This document shows positions 1-8,513 of a stretch of 51,725 bases of DNA, in pieces; position 1 is the stretch's first letter; every line of letters starts with the position of its first letter. The stretch lies in the NCBI GenBank assembly GCA_002349565.1, contig DEDN01000020.1, positions 12,572 to 64,296 on the forward strand, given 5' to 3'. A program made the translations under genes and the position numbers. The notes beneath the pieces are model-generated. The model did no database searches and was not told the DNA's origin. It was given only the letters and a program-made list of their open reading frames with translations. This DNA comes from Alphaproteobacteria bacterium UBA2903. GTDB lineage: Bacteria; Pseudomonadota; Alphaproteobacteria; CAAGCB01; CAG-977.

Positions 1-1069
1 CCTTGCCCAATCGGGCGTTCAACCCCAAAACGGCGCGCGCTTTTTCGCAAATGCCGTGCAGCTGCGCCCCTCCGCCGACCAGTACGGCGTTCAGGCAGTA
101 ATCGTAAAAGCCGCGCTCCGCCAGTTTGGAGCGGATGCTTCCGAAAATCTCGTCAATACGGGGTTCGATGACGGCGACGGCGGCGGATTTAGATATGCGG
201 ATGTTGTTGGTTTTGTCCTTTTCCCCGATCAAAGGCAGGGCGATTTCCACCCCGTCGTAGGACGAGGACGGCAAAGTCGAACCGTTCAGCGTTTTCAGGC
301 GTTCCGCGTCGTCCCACGCGATTTTGAACGCTTGGGTCAAATCTTTGGTGATTGCGTTTGCGCCGACGGGCAGGCGGTCGCAGAACATGAATTGTTTGCC
401 GTAAAAATAGCCGATGCCCGTCGATCCCGCGCCCAAATCGATGACGACGGATCCCTGTTCGGCTTCCTCGGCGGTCAGGCAAGCCAAGCCCGCGGCATAG
501 GGGGGCGCGACTTTTTTGACACAGGTCAGGTGGCTTTGCGCAAACAATGAATCCATGTCGCGCATGGGATAGAGCGGCGTCGTTACCGCATGCAGAAGCA
601 ACGAAAGACTGTCCCCCGTCAAACCGCGCGGGTCGTTTAAAGCATGGCGGTCGTCCAAAGCGTAATCAACCGGAAAGCAATGCAGGACTTCCGTGTTTTT
701 GTCGGGAATTTTGTTTTGCGCTTTGACAATTAAACGGTGCAAGTCGTTCTGCGACACCTCTTTGCCGTCCAAAGACAGCGATTCTCCGATAAGCGCGGAG
801 TTCAGCTGTTTTGCGCTTGCCGCCGCGACGACGGTTTCGATGCGTTCGCCCGTTTGCTTTTCGGCTTCGGCGACCGCATGCATGACGGATTGAACGGCGG
901 CGCGCAAATCCGCAATTTCCCCCTTGTCGATGCCGCGGCTTTGATGAAAGCCGATGCTTACGAGGTCGACTTTTTCGTCTTCCAGCGGACGGGCAAGCAG
1001 ACAGCACGTTTTGGACGTGCCGACATCCAAAACCGCTATCAGTCCGTTTTTGTTCAAAACGCGGGGCAA
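1..1069 (-). CDS. ftsA: Cell division protein FtsA (3' part missing at left edge)
   Basis: FtsA is the actin-like ATPase that tethers FtsZ filaments to the inner membrane. The minus-strand frame is open from 1069 to the window edge, about 356 codons, so the C-terminus is missing. I see the actin-family phosphate-1 motif LDVGTSKTCC near the N-terminus, the phosphate-2 motif VIDLGAGSTGIGYF in the middle and the adenosine motif VLVGGGAQLHG near the left edge. The likely start is TTG at 1069-1067, because AGGAG at 1080-1076 sits five to six bases upstream and no ATG is close by. It begins 11 bases after the ftsQ stop, which fits the usual ftsQ-ftsA(-ftsZ) order; ftsZ would lie beyond the edge. 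The identity is secure; the start codon is inferred. Confidence 0.93.
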   Translation of the reverse strand, partial: MPRVLNKNGLIAVLDVGTSKTCCLLARPLEDEKVDLVSIGFHQSRGIDKGEIADLRAAVQSVMHAVAEAEKQTGERIETVVAAASAKQLNSALIGESLSLDGKEVSQNDLHRLIVKAQNKIPDKNTEVLHCFPVDYALDDRHALNDPRGLTGDSLSLLLHAVTTPLYPMRDMDSLFAQSHLTCVKKVAPPYAAGLACLTAEEAEQGSVVIDLGAGSTGIGYFYGKQFMFCDRLPVGANAITKDLTQAFKIAWDDAERLKTLNGSTLPSSSYDGVEIALPLIGEKDKTNNIRISKSAAVAVIEPRIDEIFGSIRSKLAERGFYDYCLNAVLVGGGAQLHGICEKARAVLGLNARLGK

Positions 1070-1080
1070 GAGCTTCTCCT

Positions 1081-1908
1081 TTACAGCGATTCTTCCAAAG
1101 CCAAATCGGGCTTCGGAGCGGATTTCTTTTTGCTTTTTTTCTGTTCTTTCAAATGAACGATGAGCTTGTCGGGCTGACGCAGATCGACCATAGAAATTTC
1201 CCTGTCCAGCAATTGCTGCGTTTTGTTCAGCCGCGCCAAGCGTCCCCATTCGGACGCGGGATCGCTTTCGGGCAGACGGACGGTGATGCCGTTGTCCAAA
1301 TCGTCCAAGATCACGTTCCAGCGGCGTTTTCCGATTCGGATGCCCGCCTTGACGCGGCGCATCAATTCGGGTTCTTGAGCCAGAAAGCTCAGCAGTTCCG
1401 GCGTTTTTTCGGGGGCTTCCATGCCCAAAATCAAAGGCAGACCGTTCAGCTTTCTGACGGTGGTTTCAATGATTTGCCCGTCCGAATCAATCGGTTTGTA
1501 AATGCCTTGGTTTTGCCAGACGGCAATCGGTTTGCGTTCGGTCAGGTTGACCAGCAAAAAGTGGGGCAGTCTGCGTTCGATTTCGACTGTTTTCACCCAC
1601 GGCAGACGCTGCATTTCCTCGCGCGCTTTGACGATATCGACGGCGGTCAGCGGCATGCCGCGCTCGGCTTTCAAAATATCCAGCAATGCTTTTTGCGGCG
1701 TGCGGTCGCGTCCGCGCACGAAAATTTCGTTCAGACGCAAATCCGCGGTCATCGCCGCCTGCTGCACCAGATAGGACAGCATTTCCTTTTTTTCCGCATA
1801 ATACGCCGAATAAGTAAAGGCAACGATGCCGCTTGCCGCAACAAGCAGAACGAACGCCGCCAAAAACGGGCGGATTTTCGCGGGAAAATGGAAGCTTAAT
1901 CCCCGCAT
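1081..1908 (-). CDS. ftsQ: Cell division protein FtsQ
   Basis: FtsQ is a bitopic inner-membrane divisome protein that links FtsL/FtsB to later division proteins. The 275-residue product has a short cytoplasmic N-terminus, one membrane segment at about residues 13-35 (FLAAFVLLVAASGIVAF), then a POTRA region at about 55-130 with LPWVKTVEIERRLPHFL, and the beta domain. The C-terminus is lysine-rich (KKSKKKSAPK). Length and architecture are normal for the family. Its ATG lies inside the end of ddl (13-base overlap), so translation is probably coupled. The position between ddl and ftsA is the classical one. Confidence 0.93.
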   Translation of the reverse strand: MRGLSFHFPAKIRPFLAAFVLLVAASGIVAFTYSAYYAEKKEMLSYLVQQAAMTADLRLNEIFVRGRDRTPQKALLDILKAERGMPLTAVDIVKAREEMQRLPWVKTVEIERRLPHFLLVNLTERKPIAVWQNQGIYKPIDSDGQIIETTVRKLNGLPLILGMEAPEKTPELLSFLAQEPELMRRVKAGIRIGKRRWNVILDDLDNGITVRLPESDPASEWGRLARLNKTQQLLDREISMVDLRQPDKLIVHLKEQKKSKKKSAPKPDLALEESL

Positions 1909-2822
1909 CGGGCAGCCTCCGCCAACAGGGAAACCAGTTCGGGATAGGTATAGCCCGCATACCGCGCAATGTCGGGGACAAGCGACAGGCTTGTCATCCC
2001 CGGCTGAGTGTTCGTTTCCAAAATGACAATTCTTGCGGGCTTTGTTTTGTCCGTGTCGTCATAGCGGAAATCCGATCGCGACACCCCGCGGCACCCCAAA
2101 GCGTCGTGTGCTTTCGCCGCCAGAGTCATCATCGTTTCGTAATCGGCGGCGGGCATGGGGGCGGGGACGATATGCGAAGCTCCGCCGTTTGTGTATTTGG
2201 CGTGATAGTCGTAAAAGTCGTCGTTCGGAACGATTTCCAAAACGCCCAAAGGCTTGCCGTCCAAAACGGCGACGGTCATTTCGCGCCCCGCAATGTATTC
2301 CTCCGCCAAAATGTCGGCGTCGTCGGGGTAGGGGTACGTTTCGGCGGTGAAGCTCGGCGTGTCGGCGTCAAAGATGTAAACGCCGACCGAAGAACCGTCG
2401 CTGACGGGCTTTAACACATACGGGCGGGGCAGAACGTCGCCCGCCAGAATGTCGGCTTTTTTGACGACGCGCCCTTTGGCGACGGGAATGCCCGCCTGTT
2501 GATAGACACCACGCGCCGCGTCTTTGTTCATCGCCAAAGCCGACGCCAAGCGTCCCGAATGGGTGTAGGGGATTTGCATCAAATCCAGCAATCCTTGGAT
2601 ACAGCCGTCTTCGCCGTATTTGCCGTGCAAAGCGTTGAACAGGACATCGGGTTTTTCGCGTTCGATTGTTTTGATGAAAGCGGGAATGTCCGTCGTCACG
2701 TCAATCGTGAAGACGTCGTAGCCCGCCTGTTTCAAAGCATCCGCGACATTGGCGCCGCTGTTGAGGGAAACTTCGCGTTCCGACGACATGCCGCCCATCA
2801 ATACACCGACTTTTTTAGCCAT
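1896..2822 (-). CDS. ddl: D-alanine--D-alanine ligase
   Basis: This enzyme makes the D-Ala-D-Ala dipeptide of the peptidoglycan stem in an ATP-dependent reaction in the cytosol. The product of 308 residues begins MAKKVGVLMGGMSSEREVSL, which is the N-terminal substrate-binding motif of Ddl, and has the ATP-grasp segments VLKPVSDGSSVGVYIF, LAEEYIAGREMTV and ILETNTQPGMTS. The frame is open further upstream, but ATG at 2822 is preferred because GGAGG lies eight to nine bases ahead and the family starts there. The A of this ATG is also the last base of the murB stop (TAATG). The 3' end overlaps ftsQ by 13 bases. Confidence 0.95.
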   Translation of the reverse strand: MAKKVGVLMGGMSSEREVSLNSGANVADALKQAGYDVFTIDVTTDIPAFIKTIEREKPDVLFNALHGKYGEDGCIQGLLDLMQIPYTHSGRLASALAMNKDAARGVYQQAGIPVAKGRVVKKADILAGDVLPRPYVLKPVSDGSSVGVYIFDADTPSFTAETYPYPDDADILAEEYIAGREMTVAVLDGKPLGVLEIVPNDDFYDYHAKYTNGGASHIVPAPMPAADYETMMTLAAKAHDALGCRGVSRSDFRYDDTDKTKPARIVILETNTQPGMTSLSLVPDIARYAGYTYPELVSLLAEAARCGD

Positions 2823-3778
2823 TATTTTCCTCCGAACGTGCTGAAAGCTTTGGGTTTCACACCGACGCGGCGGACTTCCCATTCCAAATTGATTTCGCTG
2901 GTTTCCCAGACGCGTTTTTGCACTTCTTCCGCCAGCGTTTCAAAGTCGCGCGCCGTTGCGCCGCCCAAATTCACAAAGAAATTCGCATGCTTTTCCGACA
3001 CAATCGCGTTGCCGACGCGCAGTCCGCGGCATCCCGCCTTTTCAATCAGCTGCCAAGCTTTCAATCCGACGGGATTTTTAAACATCGACCCCGCCGTGCG
3101 GACACCCGTCGGCTGGCTTTGTTTACGCAATTTTTTGAATTCCGTCATTCGCGCGGCGATGGATTCTTGCGTGTCGGGAACGCCTTTTAAAACGACATCC
3201 GTGAAAATCCAGCCCGACGGCAAAGCGTTTTCGCGGTAATCGAACGGAATTTCATCGCGCGTCAACCGGATTTCCGCGCCCGACTGTTCCAATCCGTTCA
3301 GTTCGACCAGCCTGTCCGCGACGCATCCACCGTGCGCGCCTGCGTTCATGCGAACCGCGCCGCCGATGGTGCCGGGGATGCCGACCATAAACTCAAAGCC
3401 CGACAAGCCCGCTTCCAAAGCGGCTTGGGCGATTTCCGTGTTTTTGACCGCCGCGTCGCAGATGATTTTGTCGCCGTCGACGCGAATCTTTTTAAATCCC
3501 GATGTCAGACGGATGACGACGCCGGGGATTCCGCCGTCGCGAATCAGCAGATTGGAGCCGCCGCCGATGACCGTGACGGGCGTGTTGACTTTGGCTTTTA
3601 AAAAGAACGCCAAGTCGTCTTTGTCCGCCGGTTCAAACAGCACTTCCGCGGGACCGCCGACCCCCAGCCACGTCAGCTGAGCCAACGGCGCGTTTTCCGT
3701 AACGCGTCCGCGGACGGGAGGCATCAAGTCCTTTAACGACGGGGATTTTGAAAACAGATGTCGAAACCACGAAAACAT
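2822..3778 (-). CDS. murB: UDP-N-acetylenolpyruvoylglucosamine reductase MurB
   Basis: MurB is the FAD enzyme that reduces UDP-GlcNAc-enolpyruvate with NADPH to UDP-MurNAc, the second committed step of peptidoglycan precursor synthesis. In 318 residues I see the family entry motif NAPLAQLTWLGVGGPAE, the FAD-binding loop VIGGGSNLLIRDGG, GIPGTIGGAVRMNAGAHGG, and the C-terminal region AGSMFKNPVG that carries the catalytic serine. It starts four bases after the murC stop with the ribosome-binding site AAAGGA. Size and layout match the short (type IIa-like) MurB of alphaproteobacteria. Confidence 0.95.
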   Translation of the reverse strand: MFSWFRHLFSKSPSLKDLMPPVRGRVTENAPLAQLTWLGVGGPAEVLFEPADKDDLAFFLKAKVNTPVTVIGGGSNLLIRDGGIPGVVIRLTSGFKKIRVDGDKIICDAAVKNTEIAQAALEAGLSGFEFMVGIPGTIGGAVRMNAGAHGGCVADRLVELNGLEQSGAEIRLTRDEIPFDYRENALPSGWIFTDVVLKGVPDTQESIAARMTEFKKLRKQSQPTGVRTAGSMFKNPVGLKAWQLIEKAGCRGLRVGNAIVSEKHANFFVNLGGATARDFETLAEEVQKRVWETSEINLEWEVRRVGVKPKAFSTFGGK

Positions 3779-3781
3779 AGC

Positions 3782-5206
3782 TTATCCTTTCGCCGCAAAC
3801 AAAGCTTCCAATTCGGCGGGCAGAGCCTTTGCCCACGAGGAAATACTGCCCGCGCCCAAGCAAATCACGATGTCGTCCTTGCTTGCCTGTTCGGCGATGA
3901 TGCCCGCCAAGTCTTCGTGCTTGTCCAGCTCGATGACGTTGCGGTGACCGTGCGCGCGCAGTCCGTCAACCAAAGCCTGTTTGTTCGCGGACGGAATTTC
4001 GTCTTCGCCCGCCGCGTAAATGTCGGCGACGATTACGCAGTCAGCATCGTTGAACGCGGTGCAGAACTGTTCAAACAAATCGGCAACGCGCGTATAGCGG
4101 TGCGGCTGCCAGACGGCGATGACTTTCTTTTTCGCAACGTCGCGCGCGGCTTTCAAAGTTGAGGCGATTTCAATCGGATGATGACCGTAATCGTCGATAA
4201 TCGTAATGCCGTTGACTTCGCCGCGTTTGGTAAAGCGTCTTTGCACGCCCTTGAAATTTGCCAAAGCGGTGCGAATCGCGTCTTCTTTCACGCCCAGCTG
4301 AAGCCCGACCGCAATCGCCGCCAAAGCGTTTTGGACGTTGTGGCGACCGTAAACGGGCAGCTGCAATCCTTCGATTCGCCATTCCTGTCCCGTCGGCGAC
4401 ACTTCGGGAGCGATGACCGCGTCAAACGTAATCATCCCCGGTTCGGCGTTTTGGATTTGACCGCTGACTTCCGCCTGCGGGGTCAAGCCGTAAGTGATGA
4501 TATGGCGGTCGGACACATGTCCGATAAGCTTTTGGACTTCGGGGTGATCGGCGCACAGGCACGCGAATCCGTAAAACGGAATGTTTTGAACAAAGCTCAG
4601 ATACGCGTCTTTCATTTTATCGTAAGTGCCGTAATAGTTCAGATGTTCGGGGTCCATATTCGTAACCACGACGGCGGTGGCGGGCAGTTTGATAAAGCTG
4701 CCGTCCGATTCGTCGGCTTCGGCGACCAGCCATTTCCCGTCGCCCAAATGCGCGTTCGTGCCGTAGGAATTGATAATGCCGCCGTTCGCAACCGTGGGAT
4801 CAAGCCCCGCCGCCTGCAAAACCGCGCCAATCATGGATGTCGTCGTCGTTTTGCCGTGCGTTCCGCCGACCGCGACCGACCATTTCAGACGCATCAGTTC
4901 CGCCAGCATTTCCGAACGGCGCACGACGGGGATGCGGTGCTTGCGCGCTTCGGCGATTTCGGGGTTGTCCCCGTGAATGGCGGACGACACGACGACAACG
5001 CCCGCGTTTTGGACGTTTTCGGGCTTGTGTCCGATGAAGATGTTGATGCCCATGGCGCGCAGACGCTTGACGTTGGCGGATTCGGAAATGTCCGATCCCT
5101 GCACGTCATAGCCAAGGTTGTGCATCAGTTCGGCGATGCAGCTCATCCCGCTGCCGCCGATGCCTACAAAGTGAAGCGTTCCGAACGAAAAGGGCAAATT
5201 GGTCAT
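3782..5206 (-). CDS. murC: UDP-N-acetylmuramate--L-alanine ligase MurC
   Basis: MurC adds L-Ala to UDP-MurNAc with ATP. The 474-residue product has the Mur-ligase N-terminal Rossmann domain (HFVGIGGSGMSCIAEL, residues 12-27), the ATP loop GGTHGKTTTT at 114-123, the central motif EADESDGSF and a C-terminal domain with DDYGHHP. Length is normal. It overlaps murG by four bases (ATGA), showing translational coupling, and precedes murB by three bases, so it sits firmly in the operon. Confidence 0.96.
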   Translation of the reverse strand: MTNLPFSFGTLHFVGIGGSGMSCIAELMHNLGYDVQGSDISESANVKRLRAMGINIFIGHKPENVQNAGVVVVSSAIHGDNPEIAEARKHRIPVVRRSEMLAELMRLKWSVAVGGTHGKTTTTSMIGAVLQAAGLDPTVANGGIINSYGTNAHLGDGKWLVAEADESDGSFIKLPATAVVVTNMDPEHLNYYGTYDKMKDAYLSFVQNIPFYGFACLCADHPEVQKLIGHVSDRHIITYGLTPQAEVSGQIQNAEPGMITFDAVIAPEVSPTGQEWRIEGLQLPVYGRHNVQNALAAIAVGLQLGVKEDAIRTALANFKGVQRRFTKRGEVNGITIIDDYGHHPIEIASTLKAARDVAKKKVIAVWQPHRYTRVADLFEQFCTAFNDADCVIVADIYAAGEDEIPSANKQALVDGLRAHGHRNVIELDKHEDLAGIIAEQASKDDIVICLGAGSISSWAKALPAELEALFAAKG

Positions 5207-6291
5207 TGTTTAGCGTTTCCTGTTTCGATAACGGCATCCGCCAACAGCGTCGCCGCGTCGGGTTTAGCCAAAAGTTTTGCATTGTTCGCTACAGTTATAA
5301 GCTTTTTTGCGTCGTTAAACAATTCCGTAATTAACGCCGTCAGCTTTTCTGGGGTAAAGTCGGGTTCTTCTATCAGAAAAGCGGCGTTGTTTTGGCTCAT
5401 AAACTCGGCGTTATGCAGCTGGTGCGCGTCGGGGGAACGCAAAATCGGCACGATGACGGCGGGGCGTCCCGCGGCGGTCAGTTCGGCGATGGTGGACGCG
5501 CCCGCGCGGCAAATGACAAGGCTTGCTTTCGCCAGCCGTTTGTCCATGTCCGAAAAAAACGGCGCGAGTTCGATTTTCAATCCGCTGTCGGCGTACGCCC
5601 GTTCCAAAGCGGGCAAGTCAGCCGCCCGCGCCTGCTGTGAGGCGGTCAACCGGTATTTGACGGAAACGGGCAGGGCTTTCAAAGCTTCGGGGATGACTTC
5701 GCTCAAGATGTGCGCACCCTGCGATCCGCCGAAAATCAGCAAATCGAACGTGTCGGCGGGGGCTTGATACGGCACGCCGCTTAACGCCAGAATCGCGGGA
5801 CGGACGGGAACGCCCGTGTAGGCGGTCTTGATTTTTGCGGGAATCTTGGCAACGTTCGGAAAGGTCGTGGCAATCAGGCTTGCCCGTTTTGCCAAAACGC
5901 GGTTCGCACCGCCCAAAACGCTGTTTTGTTCGTGCAGGACAAGGGGAATGCCCAAAATCCCCGCGGCAAAAGCGGCGGGAAACGACGCGTATCCGCCGAA
6001 TCCGACGACGGCTTTGGGCTTGATTTTGCGCAAGATGAACAGACATTGCAAAATACCGAACGCCATCAATATCAGCGCTTTGATTTTGCGGACTTTGCCC
6101 AGATTCGCATAAGCTCCCGCAAACACGCGGTATTCTTTGCTTTGCGGAAACTGTCCCGAAAACGAATTGCCGCGTCTGTCCGTGATAAAGCAAACGGCGT
6201 TGCCGCGGTCGGTCAGCTCCGCCGCCAGAGCTTGCGCGGGAAAAACGTGTCCGCCCGTGCCGCCCGCCGTTAAAACGTAAGTATCCGTCAT
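5203..6291 (-). CDS. murG: Lipid II synthase MurG (GlcNAc transferase)
   Basis: MurG transfers GlcNAc from UDP-GlcNAc to lipid I on the inner face of the inner membrane, giving lipid II. The 362-residue GT28 protein has the N-terminal glycine-rich loop TAGGTGGHVFPA (residues 8-19), VVGFGGYASFP, the acceptor-side motif HEQNSVLGGANR, and in the C-terminal half FGGSQGAH and VICRAGASTIAEL for UDP-GlcNAc binding. Both ends overlap neighbours by four bases (ftsW upstream, murC downstream), so translation of the trio is coupled. Confidence 0.96.
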   Translation of the reverse strand: MTDTYVLTAGGTGGHVFPAQALAAELTDRGNAVCFITDRRGNSFSGQFPQSKEYRVFAGAYANLGKVRKIKALILMAFGILQCLFILRKIKPKAVVGFGGYASFPAAFAAGILGIPLVLHEQNSVLGGANRVLAKRASLIATTFPNVAKIPAKIKTAYTGVPVRPAILALSGVPYQAPADTFDLLIFGGSQGAHILSEVIPEALKALPVSVKYRLTASQQARAADLPALERAYADSGLKIELAPFFSDMDKRLAKASLVICRAGASTIAELTAAGRPAVIVPILRSPDAHQLHNAEFMSQNNAAFLIEEPDFTPEKLTALITELFNDAKKLITVANNAKLLAKPDAATLLADAVIETGNAKQ

Positions 6292-7418
6292 GGTGTATCC
6301 TTTCCCGTATTCGTGCTGCGCGTCAGCCCCAAAACCATGCCCATCGCAAACCCCAGCGACAGCAAAGAAGACCCGCCGTACGAAACAAACGGCAAAGTCA
6401 TGCCTTTGGTGGGAATCAAGCTCAGCGTCGACGCCATGTTGACCAGCGCCTGCATGCCGAATTGCGTCAAAAGCCCCGACACCGCCAGCAAAGTGAACAG
6501 GTTTTTATCCTTGGTCAAAATCAGCAGAAAGCCGCGGTAAACAATAAAGGCGAACAGCAAAACAACCAGCAATGTTACGAACAGCCCGAATTCCTCCGCC
6601 GCGACCGCCAGCACAAAGTCCGTATGCGCGTCGGGCAGGATGTTTTTGACCGTTCCTTCCCCCGGACCCATGCCGAACAAGCCGCCGTTTCGGATGGCTT
6701 CGAACGCGGTGCGGACTTGGAACGTGTCGCCCGCTTCGGGGTTGATGAAACGGTCAATGCGCGCTTGGACGTGGGGCAGCAGAAAATACGCCGACGTCGC
6801 CCCGATGCCGCCCGCCAGAATCAGCGCGGAAATCCACGACATCGGCAGTCCGCTTAAAAACAATTCGATGCCGAAAATCACGCTGACCGTCAGCACCATG
6901 CCGAAATCGGGCTGTTTAATCAGCAGTCCGACCAAAACCAGATAAAGCCCCGCCGTCCAAAGCGTCCCTTTGACATGCGGATTCGATTTTCCCAGAGAAA
7001 TCAGCCACGCCGCGACAACGGCAAAGGCGGGCTTGGCAAATTCGGACGGCTGCAGGGAAATGCCGAAAACGCGTATCCAGCGCGATGCGCCTTTGATTTG
7101 CGTGCCGTGGACAAGCACCAAAACCAGACAAACCAGCATTGCCGCCGTCATTGCCAAACTTATCAGCCGAATCGTTTTCGGTGTTTGAAGGGAAACCCCT
7201 ATCATCACAAGCGCCGACAAAATCATAAAAACAATCTGATGTCTGACCAGAAAATATGTGTCCAGCTTTAAATGCGCGGCGATTGCGGGGGTTGCGGAAA
7301 AATTTAAAACCGTTCCCACGATGAACAAAACGGACAAAGCCCCCAACAGCGGGTGATCGACAGTCCACCACCAACGCCCCAGTATGCTGTTGTCCGTTCT
7401 GGCAATCGCTGTTTTCAT
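6288..7418 (-). CDS. ftsW: Peptidoglycan glycosyltransferase FtsW (SEDS family)
   Basis: FtsW is the septal SEDS glycan polymerase that works with the transpeptidase FtsI. The 376-residue protein has about ten hydrophobic segments and the family signatures GASRWI near the middle, QPSEFAKPA, the C-terminal PTKGMTLPFVSYGGSSLL, and KNILPDAHTDFVLAVAAEEFG. The start lies four bases after the mraY stop. In most alphaproteobacteria murD stands between mraY and ftsW; here there is no room for it. Confidence 0.95.
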   Translation of the reverse strand: MKTAIARTDNSILGRWWWTVDHPLLGALSVLFIVGTVLNFSATPAIAAHLKLDTYFLVRHQIVFMILSALVMIGVSLQTPKTIRLISLAMTAAMLVCLVLVLVHGTQIKGASRWIRVFGISLQPSEFAKPAFAVVAAWLISLGKSNPHVKGTLWTAGLYLVLVGLLIKQPDFGMVLTVSVIFGIELFLSGLPMSWISALILAGGIGATSAYFLLPHVQARIDRFINPEAGDTFQVRTAFEAIRNGGLFGMGPGEGTVKNILPDAHTDFVLAVAAEEFGLFVTLLVVLLFAFIVYRGFLLILTKDKNLFTLLAVSGLLTQFGMQALVNMASTLSLIPTKGMTLPFVSYGGSSLLSLGFAMGMVLGLTRSTNTGKDTP

Positions 7419-7421
7419 GCT

Positions 7422-8507
7422 TTACCGAATTTTCAAAGTTGACAGCGCTATCAAGCCCAAAATCATGGCGACAATCCAAAAACGGACGACGACCGTCAAT
7501 TCCGACCAGCCCAGCTTTTCAAAATGATGGTGCAAGGGCGCCATTTTGAAAACACGGTGATGAGTCGTCTTGTACGCCAGAACTTGGATGATGACCGACA
7601 GGGTTTCGGCGACAAACAGTCCGCCCGCAATCGCCAAAACGATTTCGTGCTTCGTGGCGACGCTCAGCGCGCCCAATGCGCCGCCCAGCGCCAGCGATCC
7701 CGTGTCGCCCATAAAGATTTTGGCAGGGGGCGCGTTAAACCACAAAAATCCCATGCCCGCGCCGATAAGCGCGCCGCAAAAGACGGACAATTCGCCCGAT
7801 CCCGCGATATAAGGCAGCTGCAGATACGCCGCAAAAGCCGCATGTCCCGCAACATAGCTGATAATCATGAACACGGCGGAAACAATCATCACGGGAACGG
7901 TTGCCAATCCGTCCAGTCCGTCGGTCAGATTGACGGCGTTGGCGGATCCCACGATGACGAACATCGCAAACGGCAAATATGCCCAGCACAGGTTGACAGC
8001 CCAGTTTTTAAAGAACGGAAACGTCAAAGTCGTCGCCGTCGGGGCGACCGTGATTTTCGTGATGTACCATGCGACAAAGCCCGCAACCGCGAATTCGCAG
8101 ACCAGCTTTAACTTTCCGCGCATGCCGCCCGAGCTTTTACGCGACACTTTCAGATAATCGTCCGCGAAACCGATGACGCCGAAACACAGCGTCAATCCCA
8201 AAGCCAGCCAGACATACGCGCTTTTCCAATCCGCCCACAACACGGTCGAAACGGTCAGCGACGCCAGAATCATCAGCCCGCCCATGGTCGGCGTTCCCTG
8301 TTTTTTCAAGTGGGTTTCGGGACCGTCAGAGCGAATCGGCTGACAGCAATGCTGTTTGTCTTTCAGCCAATGAATCAGCGTCGGACCGATGATGAAGCAC
8401 ACAATCAAAGCCGTGAAAATCGCGCCGCCCGTTCTGAACGTCAGGTATTTAAAGATGTTCAGAAACGAATACTGCGACGACAGGGGATAAAGCAGGTTGT
8501 AAAGCAT
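7422..8507 (-). CDS. mraY: Phospho-N-acetylmuramoyl-pentapeptide transferase MraY
   Basis: MraY makes lipid I by moving phospho-MurNAc-pentapeptide from UDP onto undecaprenyl phosphate at the inner membrane. The 361-residue polytopic protein shows the catalytic motifs FADDYLK, NLTDGLDGLA and FMGDTGSLALGG, and the histidine-rich loop APLHHHFEKLG near the C-terminus. It follows the murE-murF fusion by six bases. Length and all key acidic and histidine residues are as expected. Confidence 0.97.
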   Translation of the reverse strand: MLYNLLYPLSSQYSFLNIFKYLTFRTGGAIFTALIVCFIIGPTLIHWLKDKQHCCQPIRSDGPETHLKKQGTPTMGGLMILASLTVSTVLWADWKSAYVWLALGLTLCFGVIGFADDYLKVSRKSSGGMRGKLKLVCEFAVAGFVAWYITKITVAPTATTLTFPFFKNWAVNLCWAYLPFAMFVIVGSANAVNLTDGLDGLATVPVMIVSAVFMIISYVAGHAAFAAYLQLPYIAGSGELSVFCGALIGAGMGFLWFNAPPAKIFMGDTGSLALGGALGALSVATKHEIVLAIAGGLFVAETLSVIIQVLAYKTTHHRVFKMAPLHHHFEKLGWSELTVVVRFWIVAMILGLIALSTLKIR

Positions 8508-8513
8508 AACGAA

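Noticed and set aside
4178..5767. Plus-strand open frame of 529 codons opposite murC and murG
   Set aside because: Runs antisense across the junction of two well-supported genes and matches no family.
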